A DNA stretch of 64,000 nucleotides from Candidatus Flexifilum affinis (GCA_016713325.1 JADJPJ010000107.1:53178-117177), one strand, 5' to 3'; shown: positions 21,996 to 31,501, counted from the first letter of the stretch. Notes: a model not told the origin generated them from the sequence alone. Numbers and translations: made by a program.

Positions 21996-22494
21996 GGACG
22001 ATCGCAATGTGGTGCTGACGGGTTTCATGGCGACGGGCAAGACGACCGTCGGCCAGGCGCTGGCGCTGCTGCTGGACCGCGCCTTCGTGGATGCCGACGC
22101 GGAGATTGTCCGCCGCGCTGGCATGTCCATCCCGCAGATCTTCGAACGCGATGGCGAACCGAGGTTCCGGGCGCTGGAACACGAAGTCTGCATGGATCTG
22201 AATTCAGAGCGCGGACTCGTGATAGCCACTGGCGGTGGGATGCTGGTCGACCCGGAGAACCGCCGGCGCATGCTCGACACCGGTCTGGTGGTGTGTCTTG
22301 ATGCCCAGAAGGATGTGATCGGCGCCCGCCTGGCCGCGGCGCAGGAACGCCCGCTTGCAGGCGATTGGGCGGCGCTGTTCGACAAGCGGCGCGCGGCTTA
22401 TGCCGCCATTCCCGTGCACATCGACACGGGCGGTAAGACCCCGGAGACCATTGCCCAGGAGATCCTGACATTGTGGCAGAACGACTCACCGTAA
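21985..22494 (+). CDS. aroK: Shikimate kinase
   Basis: 169 residues. P-loop GFMATGKTTVG near residues 13-23, DADAEIVRRAG for shikimate and Mg2+, FERDGEPRFRALE, and GGGMLVDPENRR. The lid region with its Arg is around AAAQERPLAGD. It overlaps aroC upstream and aroB downstream (22 nt), so these three genes are translated as a coupled set. Confidence 0.94.
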   Translation: MNSEDDRNVVLTGFMATGKTTVGQALALLLDRAFVDADAEIVRRAGMSIPQIFERDGEPRFRALEHEVCMDLNSERGLVIATGGGMLVDPENRRRMLDTGLVVCLDAQKDVIGARLAAAQERPLAGDWAALFDKRRAAYAAIPVHIDTGGKTPETIAQEILTLWQNDSP

Positions 22495-23525
22495 GAGCGC
22501 CGGACGCGCAGTATGACATCGTCATCGAGCCGGAGTTGTTCGCAAACGGGGCGCCGACACGGTATCTCCCCGCGTTGGATGGCCGGCTGGCGGTCGTTAC
22601 CAACGACACGCTGAAACCCCTCTACTTCGACACGATCCAGCGCGTCTTTCCGGACGCGGCGCTCCTCAGCGTCCCGGATGGCGAGGCGTACAAAACTGTC
22701 GCGACGGTGGAGCGGATGTACACCGCCATGGTCGAGGCCGGGCTGGACCGCAAGTCGACGGTCATCGCTTTCGGCGGCGGGGTTATCGGCGACACGGCCG
22801 GCTTCGCCGCTGCCACGTACATGCGTGGGGTGGCGCTGGTCCAGGTGCCGACCAGCCTGCTCTCGATGGTGGATTCCAGTGTCGGCGGCAAGGTCGGCGT
22901 CGACCTGCCGCAGGGCAAGAACCTCGTCGGCGCCTTCAAGCAGCCGGCGGCGGTGCTGATCGATCCGGCTCTGCTGCGGACGCTTCCGCCCCGCGAACGT
23001 GCCTGCGGTATGGCCGAGATCATCAAGCACGGCTTGCTGGCCGATCCGGTCCTGCTGGACCAGATCGCGCGGCCGGCCACGGTCGAGAATGATGCTGAGC
23101 TCATTCGCCGTGCGGTGCAGGTCAAGCTCGACGTGGTCGAAAAAGATCCGTATGAGCAGGGCATTCGCGCCCACCTCAACCTGGGGCATACCTTCGGCCA
23201 CGCCATTGAGCATGTGTCCGGCTTCGCCTTCGCCCATGGAGAAGCCGTCGGTCTCGGCCTGATTGCCGCGGCGACGCTCTCCGTCCGCCTGGGGATGGCC
23301 GACGCCAGCCTGATCGACCAGGTGCGCGATCTGGTGGCGAGCGTCGGGCTGCCGACCCGCATGGGTCCGCTCGACCTGGAGACGATCTACGAGGTGATGG
23401 GCACGGACAAGAAGAAGCAGGCCGGCAAGGTGCGTTTCATTCTTCTGCGCGGTGTGGCGCGTCCGGAGATTGTCAATTCTGTCCCGGCGAGCGACGTGCT
23501 GGCTGTGTTGGAGACGCTGCGCTGA
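22473..23525 (+). CDS. aroB: 3-dehydroquinate synthase
   Basis: 350 residues, NAD+- and divalent-metal-dependent cyclisation of DAHP. NAD motif GGGVIGDTAGFAAATYMRG, the QVPTSLLSMVDSSVGGK segment, GMAEIIKHGL and the metal ligands in LNLGHTFGHAIEH are intact. GTG 22473 lies within aroK; family N terminus (tight beta-hairpin TVRAPDAQYDIVIEP) supports it. The DAHP synthase that would supply its substrate is not in this window. Confidence 0.95.
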   Translation: MAERLTVRAPDAQYDIVIEPELFANGAPTRYLPALDGRLAVVTNDTLKPLYFDTIQRVFPDAALLSVPDGEAYKTVATVERMYTAMVEAGLDRKSTVIAFGGGVIGDTAGFAAATYMRGVALVQVPTSLLSMVDSSVGGKVGVDLPQGKNLVGAFKQPAAVLIDPALLRTLPPRERACGMAEIIKHGLLADPVLLDQIARPATVENDAELIRRAVQVKLDVVEKDPYEQGIRAHLNLGHTFGHAIEHVSGFAFAHGEAVGLGLIAAATLSVRLGMADASLIDQVRDLVASVGLPTRMGPLDLETIYEVMGTDKKKQAGKVRFILLRGVARPEIVNSVPASDVLAVLETLR

Positions 23526-23616
23526 GTTCATTGTGCCAGTGGCGTTGCGCCGGTGTCGGAGTGTGTGGGTGGATTGAAGCGTTGGCTCTGGAGAACGGCC
23601 ATATAGAGAGGTTCAT

Positions 23617-24063
23617 ATGACGAAAAAAGTTTTGCTGCTGCATGGTCCCAATCTCAATCTGCTCGGCACACGTGAACCTGAAGTCTACGGCCGGATGACT
23701 CTGGACGAGATCAATCAGAAGGTCGCCAGCCACGCCCGCAAGTTCGGCGTTGAGCTGCGCGCGGAGCAGTCGAATCACGAAGGCGCCTTGATCGACATTC
23801 TGCATGTCGCCCGCAACTGGGCCGACGGGGTCGTCTTCAACCCTGGCGCCTACACCCACACGTCGATTGCGCTGCGCGATGCCATCTCCGGAATCCAACT
23901 CCCGGTGGTCGAAATCCATTTGTCGAACGTCCATGCCCGCGAATCTTTTCGGCATACGTCGATGATCGCGCCCGTCTGCATGGGGCAGGTCGTCGGCTTT
24001 GGCTGGCGCGGCTACCTGCTGGCGCTGGAAGCTCTGATGGGCAGTTGGGGACTCCTGGATTAG
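23617..24063 (+). CDS. aroQ: 3-dehydroquinate dehydratase, type II
   Basis: 148 residues, the dodecameric type II enzyme. [16 protein letters not shown] carries the catalytic Tyr lid, [15 protein letters not shown] the Asn/His region, and [15 protein letters not shown] the catalytic His and substrate Ser. A ribosome site AGAGAGG precedes ATG 23617. It is separated from aroB by 91 nt with no terminator seen. With aroB, aroE, aroK, aroA and aroC it completes the path from DAHP to chorismate. Confidence 0.95.
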   Translation: MTKKVLLLHGPNLNLLGTREPEVYGRMTLDEINQKVASHARKFGVELRAEQSNHEGALIDILHVARNWADGVVFNPGAYTHTSIALRDAISGIQLPVVEIHLSNVHARESFRHTSMIAPVCMGQVVGFGWRGYLLALEALMGSWGLLD

Positions 24064-24112
24064 CACTTGCTGCTAAACGGAGGTAACGTTTTTTGTCAGG
24101 ATGCAACGAAGA

Positions 24113-24129
24113 GGTTCGTCTGGCGAACC
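24113..24129. repeat. Short perfect hairpin between aroQ and glnA
   Basis: GGTTCG and CGAACC flank a 5-nt TCTGG loop. The 120-nt aroQ-glnA gap also holds a T6 run at 24089-24094, but this lies before, not after, the hairpin, so terminator function is doubtful. A regulatory site for glnA is equally possible. Confidence 0.4.
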
Positions 24130-24183
24130 AATACCCTTAGACGTTGATTAGGTTGGTGTAGTGACGGCGGGCATACAAAGATC

Positions 24184-25524
24184 ATGATGACCAAAGATGG
24201 CGTGCTGAAGGAGATCGACAAGCGTGGGGTCAAGTTCGTAACCCTGTGGTTCACGGACATCGCCGGGATTGTCAAGAGCGTCAGCGTTCCGGCGTCTCGC
24301 GTGGAGTCAGCCATCGACGACGGGCTGCATTTCGACGGGTCATCCATCGAAGGATTTTCCCGGGTTGCTGAGAGCGACATGGTGCTGCGACCAGACCTGT
24401 CGACCTTTGCCGTCCTTCCCTGGGATGCGGCGGAAGAGCGCACTGCTCGGTTGATCTGCTCGGTCGAGACCATCAACGGCGAAGCGTTCATTGGAGACCC
24501 GCGCAATGCCCTGATCCGGGTGCTGAATCGCGCCCGCGACATGGGCTTCACGCTGAAGACCGGCATGGAACTTGAATTCTTCCTTTTCCGTCGCCATGCC
24601 AATGGCGGCCTGATGCCGCTGGAATCGCTGGATGACTCCAGCTACTTCGACCAGTCGGACGACGAAGCGGAGCGCCTCCGCCGCAAGATGGTCTCGACCT
24701 TGCTTGAACTGGGCATCCAGGTCGATTCCGCCCACAACGAAATCGGCGCAGGGCAGCACGAGATTGACTTCACCTATCATCCTGCGCTGGTGACGGCAGA
24801 CAACGTCATGACGGCTCGACTGGCTCTGCGAACGATTGCGCAGCGGCACGGAATCTACTGCACCTTCATGCCGCGTCCGAGCGCCAGTCTGCCGGGTTCC
24901 GGTATGCATACCCACCAGAGTCTGCACGACTGCGAGACCGACGCCAACAGTTTCGTCGACGCCGAACACGAGTACGGCCTATCCGGGATTGCCCAGCACT
25001 TTCTCGCCGGCCAGCTGACCCATGCGCGTTCCATGACGGCGCTCCTGGCGCCGCTGGTGAATTCCTACAAGCGGCTGTCGATCAGCTTTGAAGCGCCGAA
25101 GTACGTGACCTGGGCGCACGTGAATCGCGCCGGGGAAGCGATGATCCGCGTGCCGCATATAGCGCCCGGCCGCGAGGCCCATACTCGAATCGAAATTCGC
25201 TGCCCGGATTCAAGCGCCAACCCTTACCTCGCGACGGCCGTGATGCTGGCGGCTGGTCTGGATGGCATCGAACAGCGCATGCCACTGCCCGAAGCTTTTG
25301 AGGGGTCGCTTTTGCGGCAGGATCGCTCGCGTCTGCGTCAATTGACGACGCTTCCGACCTCACTGGGGGAAGCACTGAACGCCCTCATGCAGGACGACGT
25401 CATCATGGATGCCCTCGGCCCATTCATCACCGATCGCTACATCGCGCTCAAAGAACAGGAGCTCGAAGCCTACAACCGCCAGATTACACCCTGGGAACTC
25501 GATTACTATCTCAGCCGGTTTTAG
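24184..25524 (+). CDS. glnA: Type I glutamine synthetase
   Basis: 446 residues. ATP-dependent synthesis of glutamine from glutamate and ammonium. HFDGSSIEGF (about 49-58), ELEFFLF, the metal-ligand segment NEIGAGQHEIDF and GSGMHTHQSL are present. The segment matching the usual NRxxxxRIP signature reads VNRAGEAMIRVP, two residues longer than the common form. There is no adenylylation-site NLYDLP motif, so control differs from enterics (GSI-alpha-like). It follows the aro genes; glutamine is also the nitrogen donor for TrpG. It ends tail-to-tail with lysC, overlapping by 4 nt. Confidence 0.93.
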   Translation: MMTKDGVLKEIDKRGVKFVTLWFTDIAGIVKSVSVPASRVESAIDDGLHFDGSSIEGFSRVAESDMVLRPDLSTFAVLPWDAAEERTARLICSVETINGEAFIGDPRNALIRVLNRARDMGFTLKTGMELEFFLFRRHANGGLMPLESLDDSSYFDQSDDEAERLRRKMVSTLLELGIQVDSAHNEIGAGQHEIDFTYHPALVTADNVMTARLALRTIAQRHGIYCTFMPRPSASLPGSGMHTHQSLHDCETDANSFVDAEHEYGLSGIAQHFLAGQLTHARSMTALLAPLVNSYKRLSISFEAPKYVTWAHVNRAGEAMIRVPHIAPGREAHTRIEIRCPDSSANPYLATAVMLAAGLDGIEQRMPLPEAFEGSLLRQDRSRLRQLTTLPTSLGEALNALMQDDVIMDALGPFITDRYIALKEQELEAYNRQITPWELDYYLSRF

Positions 25525-26900
25525 GGCGCGATCAGGTCGTGAATGCGCTGCGCGGCGGCTTCGACGTGGATCAGCGGCACGACCAATGACAGGCTGCAGT
25601 CGGAAGGGTTGCGCGAAAAAGCCATCAGCGTCACCTCGGCCAGCCGCGAGAAGACCTGCGCGATCTGCGGCAGATCCGACCCGACCCCGGTGCCCACCGC
25701 CGTCACAATCCCCACGGGTTCCATCGACCAGACGACATGAGTGTCGATCTGCGTCATTGTCGGCGCGAGTGCGGCCTGCAGCATGTGCTGGGCATCCGGT
25801 CCCACATAGGTTGGCACCACAAAACAGACGAACGAAGTATTCGCCGACTGTGCTGTGATCATGGCCTCAATGCGGCCGCCCACTTCCTTGGTAAACGCCT
25901 CTTCAATGTGCCGGCTCATGTCGCTCAACGATCCGCTGCGCGGGGCCGACAGCGCCAGCCCTTCGATCACTGTCACCGCCTTCAGGCCGGGTCTGGGCGG
26001 GCGGTCGTCAATCACGGTGCCGCGCAGCGCCGGCCGGAAGACATTCTTGATGCGCAGCGGAATACGCCGATCTTGCAGCGGGACAATCATATGAGCGTGC
26101 AGAATGCGCGCTCCGAAGAAGGCCAGCTCCGCGACCTCGCGATAGGACAGGGTATCGATGACCCGTGCCTCGGGAATCTCCTTCGGATCGGCGCTCATCA
26201 TGCCGTCCACGTCGGCATAGATCCAGACCTCGGAAGCGTCGATGCAGGCGGCGATCAGCGACGCCGTGTAGTCACTGCCGCCGCGGCCCAGGGTGGTCGG
26301 TGCGCCGGCAGACGTGGCGGCGATGAAGCCGGTGATCACTGGAATGATGCTGCGGTTCAGCAGCGGCTTCAACCTCTCGTCGACTCGTTCCTGCGTCAGC
26401 GCCATCAGCGGCGACGGATGGCTCGAATCTTCGTCGGTGATGATCAGGTCCGTTGCATCCAGGGCGACGGCGCGCAGTTGATTCTGACGCAGCAGCGCCG
26501 CGATAATGCGTGCCGTCAGCCGCTCTCCAGAACCGACGATGCGGTCGACGATTTCCGCGATATTCTGGCGTTCGCCGGCATCGCTCAACTGCTGGCAGGC
26601 GTCATGCATGTCGAACAGAATGCGGTCGATATCCGTTTGCAGCGCATTGCGTTCGTTGGTGCCAAACGGCAGATCGCCGACCAGCGACATGTGCCGGGTT
26701 CGAATGGTGGCGACGATGCGCCGGTAGCCACGGCTGTTGCCCATAAGGGCGAACTGCGAGGCCTCGATGAGCTGGTCGGTAATGCCTTCGAGCGCGGACA
26801 CGACCAGGACGAGCTGATCCCAACGGCTACTCAGGAGCTGGGTGATCCCCGGAGTAATGCCGATTGAACTCCCGCCGAATTTCATCAAGAGCGTTTTCAT
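25521..26900 (-). CDS. lysC: Aspartate kinase
   Basis: 459 residues. Phosphorylates aspartate for Lys, Met, Thr and diaminopimelate synthesis. The N-terminal KFGGSSIG motif, TLGRGGSDYTASLIAA and VWIYADVDGMMSADPK mark the kinase domain (1-290); two ACT domains follow (about 320-455), suggesting allosteric control. ATG 26898-26900 is used because the KFGG strand begins 6 residues later; the open frame extends to 27002 into the promoter region of ricT. No clear ribosome site is seen. Confidence 0.93.
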   Translation of the reverse strand: MKTLLMKFGGSSIGITPGITQLLSSRWDQLVLVVSALEGITDQLIEASQFALMGNSRGYRRIVATIRTRHMSLVGDLPFGTNERNALQTDIDRILFDMHDACQQLSDAGERQNIAEIVDRIVGSGERLTARIIAALLRQNQLRAVALDATDLIITDEDSSHPSPLMALTQERVDERLKPLLNRSIIPVITGFIAATSAGAPTTLGRGGSDYTASLIAACIDASEVWIYADVDGMMSADPKEIPEARVIDTLSYREVAELAFFGARILHAHMIVPLQDRRIPLRIKNVFRPALRGTVIDDRPPRPGLKAVTVIEGLALSAPRSGSLSDMSRHIEEAFTKEVGGRIEAMITAQSANTSFVCFVVPTYVGPDAQHMLQAALAPTMTQIDTHVVWSMEPVGIVTAVGTGVGSDLPQIAQVFSRLAEVTLMAFSRNPSDCSLSLVVPLIHVEAAAQRIHDLIAP

Positions 26901-26993
26901 AGGCTTATACTTTGCGTCGTAGACTTGATCGCCTATCATAGATTGCGGAAACACCTGTAAGTGTAATTCATCAATCCGATATCGGGTACTCAA

Positions 26994-27944
26994 ATGACAC
27001 AAGAGATCTCAGAAACTCAACGCACTGTCGCCGGCATCCGGTTCCACCGGGTCGGCAAGGTGTATCACTTCGATTATGCCGATTTCCCAGAACTGCAAAT
27101 CGGCGACTATGTCATTGTGGAGACGGCACGAGGGCGTCAGATGGGCGAGGTGGTCAGCTTCAATGCGGTCGAAGGACCGGATCAGGACCACAAGCCGATC
27201 ATGCGGCTGGCGACCCCGCGCGATCTGGTTTTGAAGCATCACTGGGAGCTTCAGCAAGACGAGGCCATGCGCGTCCTGCACGAGCGCCTGGCGGACCAGA
27301 ATGGCCTGGACTCGGTCAAGTTCGTCACGGCCCTGTACAACTATGATGGTACGAACCTGACGTATCTCTACACCACAGAGGACAAGGTCAACCTCAACCG
27401 GTTGCACGGCGAACTGCGCAAAGCCTTCCCCGCCCAGGTGGAGCTTCGCCAGATCGGTCCGCGCGACGTCGCCAAACTGCTGGGCGGTTTCGGTGCCTGC
27501 GGCGAACTTCGCTGCTGCAGCACCTTCCTCACGGATTTCAGCCCGATCTCCATCAAGATGGCGAAGATGCAGGGGATTTCACTCAATCCCTCCGAGATCA
27601 CCGGCATGTGTGGCCGTCTGCGGTGCTGTCTGGTCTACGAATACGAAACCTATGTCGAGGCGCGCCAGAAACTGCCCAAGAAGAACAAGCGGGTTGGTAC
27701 ACCGCAAGGAGAGGGCAAGGTCATCGACGTGATGCCCCTGCAGGATGCTGTGCTGGTCCTGGTCGAAGAGGGTATGATCGTCGTCAAGCGCGAGGAGCTG
27801 GTGCCGCTGGAGGAACTGGAGGCGCTGGCCAAGAAGGCGAAGGCGCCCTGCGACAAACATGGCGACGGCCCCTGTGAGTGCGGCGCAAAGCCGGGGAACG
27901 CGCAGGCTGCTGAAGCCGAAGATGAGGACAGCGCAGCAGAATAG
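26994..27944 (+). CDS. ricT: PSP1-domain protein RicT (YaaT)
   Basis: 316 residues. The PSP1 C-terminal domain spans about 60-150, followed by two Cys clusters, CGELRCC and CGRLRCC, that match the RicT iron-sulfur ligands. In Bacillus RicT works with RicA and RicF to promote RNA processing by RNase Y; those partners are not seen here. The C terminus has a further Cys-rich and acidic tail (PCDKHGDGPCECGAKPG). The gene is divergent from lysC with a 93-nt shared upstream region. Confidence 0.9.
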   Translation: MTQEISETQRTVAGIRFHRVGKVYHFDYADFPELQIGDYVIVETARGRQMGEVVSFNAVEGPDQDHKPIMRLATPRDLVLKHHWELQQDEAMRVLHERLADQNGLDSVKFVTALYNYDGTNLTYLYTTEDKVNLNRLHGELRKAFPAQVELRQIGPRDVAKLLGGFGACGELRCCSTFLTDFSPISIKMAKMQGISLNPSEITGMCGRLRCCLVYEYETYVEARQKLPKKNKRVGTPQGEGKVIDVMPLQDAVLVLVEEGMIVVKREELVPLEELEALAKKAKAPCDKHGDGPCECGAKPGNAQAAEAEDEDSAAE

Positions 27945-28019
27945 TGACTTGACTGTAGCGTGCTCGACGGGACCATCAGACGTCGAGCACGTTATCTGTT
28001 AGGAGAACAAGGGGAAGCC

Positions 28020-29201
28020 ATGATTGATTTTCAGGCACAGGCGGAGTCGATGCGTGACCGGTTGGTCACCCGACGCCGGGATCTGCATCGCCATCCGGAA
28101 ATTGCATTCGAAGAGGTCCGAACCGCCGGCATCGTCGCCGATGCCCTGCGCAGCCTGGGGTTGGAAGTTCAGACGGGCGTCGGCAAGACCGGCGTCGTCG
28201 CGCTGCTGGACGGCGCCCTCGACGGACCGACCGTCCTGGTACGGGCCGACATGGATGCGCTGCCCATCCACGAGGAAAACACCGACGAATATGCCTCGCA
28301 GACCGCTGGGAGGATGCACGCCTGCGGACATGACGGACATGTGACCATCGCGCTCGGCGTAGCTGAACTGTTGTGCGCGCAGCGCGATGCGATTGCCGGG
28401 CGGATCAAATTCGTCTTTCAGCCGGCAGAAGAGATCGGCCGCGGCGCACGAGCCATGGTCGATGACGGTGTCCTGAAGGACCCGCGGCCGGACGTCAGCC
28501 TGGGCCTGCACCTGTGGAACAGCCTGCCCTATGGGACAGTGGCGCTCGCCGACGGGGCTGTCATGGCGGGGGCATCCATTTTCCACGTCAAGATCACCGG
28601 CAAGGGCAGCCACGCGGCTTCGCCCAATCTTGGCGTCGATCCGGTCGTCTGCGCGGCGCAGATCATCGGCGGGTTCCAGACGATCGTCAGTCGCAATGTC
28701 GACCCCCTCGAATCGCTAGTCATTTCGGTGACCAAGGTCGTCGCCGGCGAGACGCACAACGTCATTCCGCAGACGGCCGAACTCACCGGGACGGTACGCG
28801 GTTTCTCGCGACACATTCGTGACTTTGCCTTCGAACGCATGCGTGCCGTGGCCGAACAGTATGCCGCTGCGCTGGGCTGCACCGCGGAGCTTGACTTCGA
28901 GCACATCACCATCCCGGTGGTCAATCATGCCGAGGTTTCCGACAAGCTGCGCAAGCTGTTCGCGACCGTGCCGGAAGTGAACAATATCAGCGTGACGGCC
29001 CGCACCATGGGGGCAGAAGACGTCAGTGTATTCATGGACGATATCCCCGGCGCCTATTTCTTCCTGGGCGCGCAGGATACCACACAGACCGAGTACTACG
29101 GGCATCATCATCCGAAGTTTGCTTTTGATGAGCGTGCCCTGGTGTTGGGCACGACGCTGCTGACCAAAGCAGTTGCCTCATACGTTATGAACGAAGGATA
29201 G
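28020..29201 (+). CDS. M20D-family amidohydrolase (N-acyl amino acid/hippurate hydrolase type)
   Basis: 393 residues. Zinc-dependent hydrolysis of N-acyl amino acids or related amides. Metal and catalytic motifs: DLHRHPEIAFEE, RADMDALPIHEE, MHACGHDGHVTIALG, QPAEEIGRGARAMVDDG and GAEDVSVFMDDIPG. A dimerisation lid domain interrupts the catalytic fold (about 185-295). ATG 28020 has AAGGGGAA upstream; the earlier frame start at 27960 lacks one. The exact substrate is not evident. It ends 3 nt before purA. Confidence 0.9.
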   Translation: MIDFQAQAESMRDRLVTRRRDLHRHPEIAFEEVRTAGIVADALRSLGLEVQTGVGKTGVVALLDGALDGPTVLVRADMDALPIHEENTDEYASQTAGRMHACGHDGHVTIALGVAELLCAQRDAIAGRIKFVFQPAEEIGRGARAMVDDGVLKDPRPDVSLGLHLWNSLPYGTVALADGAVMAGASIFHVKITGKGSHAASPNLGVDPVVCAAQIIGGFQTIVSRNVDPLESLVISVTKVVAGETHNVIPQTAELTGTVRGFSRHIRDFAFERMRAVAEQYAAALGCTAELDFEHITIPVVNHAEVSDKLRKLFATVPEVNNISVTARTMGAEDVSVFMDDIPGAYFFLGAQDTTQTEYYGHHHPKFAFDERALVLGTTLLTKAVASYVMNEG

Positions 29202-29204
29202 ATC

Positions 29205-30494
29205 ATGCCAGCGACAATTCTGATCGGGGCACAGTGGGGGGATGAGGGCAAGGGCCGGGTTGCGGACTGGCTCGCTTCCGAATCTGATGTGGTGGCTCGC
29301 TACGCCGGCGGCGACAACGCCGGGCACACCGTCGCGGTGGGCGACAAGGTGTACAAGCTCCACCTGATTCCCTCGGGTATCCTGCATTCCCACGTGACCT
29401 GCGTGCTCGGAAATGGGATGGTCGTCAATCCCATCAATTTGATGCGGGAGATTCTCGACCTGCGCGCTCAGGGCGTCGCCGTCACGCCGGAAAACCTGCA
29501 AATCAGTACCCGTGCGCACCTGATCACCCCAGGCCATGTGGCGCTCGATGCGGCTTCGGAGGCGAAACGCGGCGCTGGCAAAATCGGCACGACGCTGCGC
29601 GGTATCGGCCCCGCCTATATGGACAAGACCGGACGGACCGGCGTGCGGGCCGGGCAGATGCTCGATGTGGAAGACTATGCCGAAGTGATGGGGCGCCACC
29701 TGACCGCCGTCAATGAAAAGTTGTGCCGCGATGGCTTCGATCCGATTTCAATCGAAGCGGCGACGGCTGAAGCGGTGGACGCGGCGAGCTTCCTTCGTGC
29801 GTTCGTATGCGATACCAGTCTGAAGCTCAACGAGCGCCTGCGTAACGGCGACCGTGTGCTCTGTGAGGGCGCCCAGGGGACGTTTCTGGATATCGACCAC
29901 GGCGATTATCCATTCGTGACCAGCTCCTCGCCGACGGCTGGAGGCGCGCTGACCGGTCTGGGTATTGGACCTCTCGGTGTGGATCGGATTGTCGGCGTGG
30001 CCAAAGCGTACAGCACGCGCGTCGGTTCCGGCCCGCTGCCAACCGAACTCGAAGGCCCCCTGGCCGAGCGTCTGCGCGGGACGGGGCAGAACTTCTGGGA
30101 TGAGTTTGGCACCACGACCCGGCGCCCGCGGCGCTGTGGCTGGCTTGACCTGGTGACACTGCGCTATGCGGCCATGATCAACGGCTTCACCGAACTGGTG
30201 CTGACCAAGCTGGATATTCTGAGCGGTTTCGAGACGCTGCAAGTTGCCACCGCCTATCGTATCGGCGGCGAGATCTTCGAGACCGTGCCGACGACCACCG
30301 CGCAAATGGAAATCGCCGAGCCGGTGTACGAAGCGTGCGCGGGCTGGCAGGAAGACATCTCCGGCGTCCGCCGCTGGGCCGACCTGCCGCAGGCGACGCG
30401 AGATTATGTCGATCGTATCGCCGAGCTGGTCGATGTGCCCATTCGCACGGTCAGCGTTGGCCCTGAGCGCGACCAGCTCGTCCATCGCCAATAG
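29205..30494 (+). CDS. purA: Adenylosuccinate synthetase
   Basis: 429 residues, first committed step from IMP to AMP using GTP. The N-terminal GAQWGDEGKGRVADWLA holds the GTP loop and catalytic Asp, with GGDNAGHTV, GTTLRGIGPAYMDK, EGAQGTFLDIDHGDYPFVTSS and TTTRRPRRCGWLDL. ATG follows GAAGGATAGATC. Its placement with an M20 amidohydrolase has no obvious metabolic link. Confidence 0.97.
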   Translation: MPATILIGAQWGDEGKGRVADWLASESDVVARYAGGDNAGHTVAVGDKVYKLHLIPSGILHSHVTCVLGNGMVVNPINLMREILDLRAQGVAVTPENLQISTRAHLITPGHVALDAASEAKRGAGKIGTTLRGIGPAYMDKTGRTGVRAGQMLDVEDYAEVMGRHLTAVNEKLCRDGFDPISIEAATAEAVDAASFLRAFVCDTSLKLNERLRNGDRVLCEGAQGTFLDIDHGDYPFVTSSSPTAGGALTGLGIGPLGVDRIVGVAKAYSTRVGSGPLPTELEGPLAERLRGTGQNFWDEFGTTTRRPRRCGWLDLVTLRYAAMINGFTELVLTKLDILSGFETLQVATAYRIGGEIFETVPTTTAQMEIAEPVYEACAGWQEDISGVRRWADLPQATRDYVDRIAELVDVPIRTVSVGPERDQLVHRQ

Positions 30495-30520
30495 GTGCAG
30501 CTGCAAATGAGGAGGGGCGC

Positions 30521-31408
30521 GTGATCGAGTACCAGTACACGCAGGAAGTGCCGTTCTCGACGCCGCCCCGCCGCGTCGTCTCGCTCGTACCCAGTGTGAC
30601 CGAGTCGCTGTTCGATCTCGGCATGGGCGACCGTCTGGTGGGCCGCACCGATTACTGTGTGCATCCTAACGGCAGGGTAGAGCGGGTGCCGGCTGTCGGC
30701 GGGACCAAGAACCCGGACCTTGACGCGATCCGCGCGTTGCAGCCCGATCTGATCATTGCCAACCAGGAGGAAAATCGCCCGCAGGATGTTGATGCACTGC
30801 GGGCGGATGGCCTGACGGTGTGGGTGACCTTTCCACGGACTGTGCGCGACGCTTTCAACCTGCTGTGGACCATCATGTATGGGTTCGAGCAGCCGGAACA
30901 CAGCGAGGCGGTACGCCAGATCGAACGATTGGCGGACTGGCTGGAACTGATGGAACGACCTCAGCCTTGCCGTGTCTTCGTGCCGATCTGGCACGACCCC
31001 TGGATGACGTTTAACCGTGACACATTTGCCCACGATCTGCTCCGTCTCTGCGGTGGCTGGAATGTGTTTGCCGATCGAGAGCGACGCTACCCGCTGGAGG
31101 CTGACCTCGGCCAGTTGGAAGCATATGCTGCGGACGACCCGCGCGCGGCTGGACGCGATACTCGCTACCCCCGTGTCACTTTGGCCGAGATCGAGGCGTC
31201 GCAGCCGGACGTGATCCTGCTGCCGAGTGAACCCTTTGCCTTTGGTGAGAAACATCTCGCCCTGTTTTCGTCGCTCAACGTCCCTGCTGTCCATAATGGG
31301 CAGGTCAGGCTGGTCGATGGCTCGTTGCTCACCTGGCACGGGACGCGTCTGGCGCGGGCGCTGACCACCGTGCCGGACTTGCTTTGCCCGTTTCAGTCAG
31401 ATTTATAA
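30521..31408 (+). CDS. Cytosolic helical-backbone metal receptor (BtuF/FhuD-fold) protein
   Basis: 295 residues, GTG start with GAGGAGGGG 7 nt upstream. The two-lobed periplasmic-binding fold of B12/iron-siderophore receptors is recognisable: RVVSLVPSVTESLFDLGMG, VGRTDYCVHP, PDLIIANQEENRP and PDVILLPSEPFAFGEKH. No signal peptide or lipobox is present at the N terminus (MIEYQYTQEVPF), so it should be cytoplasmic, unlike transporter subunits. No ABC permease or ATPase gene is nearby. Ligand unknown; cobalamin-like corrinoid is a guess by fold. Confidence 0.8.
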   Translation: MIEYQYTQEVPFSTPPRRVVSLVPSVTESLFDLGMGDRLVGRTDYCVHPNGRVERVPAVGGTKNPDLDAIRALQPDLIIANQEENRPQDVDALRADGLTVWVTFPRTVRDAFNLLWTIMYGFEQPEHSEAVRQIERLADWLELMERPQPCRVFVPIWHDPWMTFNRDTFAHDLLRLCGGWNVFADRERRYPLEADLGQLEAYAADDPRAAGRDTRYPRVTLAEIEASQPDVILLPSEPFAFGEKHLALFSSLNVPAVHNGQVRLVDGSLLTWHGTRLARALTTVPDLLCPFQSDL

Positions 31409-31422
31409 GCACCTACGTGCTT
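31407..31422 (+). terminator. Small hairpin after the metal-receptor gene
   Basis: AAGCAC and GTGCTT flank CTAC right at the stop codon (TAA 31406-31408). It is short and not followed by a T run, so only a weak terminator candidate. Confidence 0.35.
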
Positions 31423-31501
31423 GCAGGGGCTTGTCCCGAATAGTACAATCATCCGACGTTGTTCTAGGTTATTGGCCAGCTTCTTGTAACGGAGGTATCG
31501 C

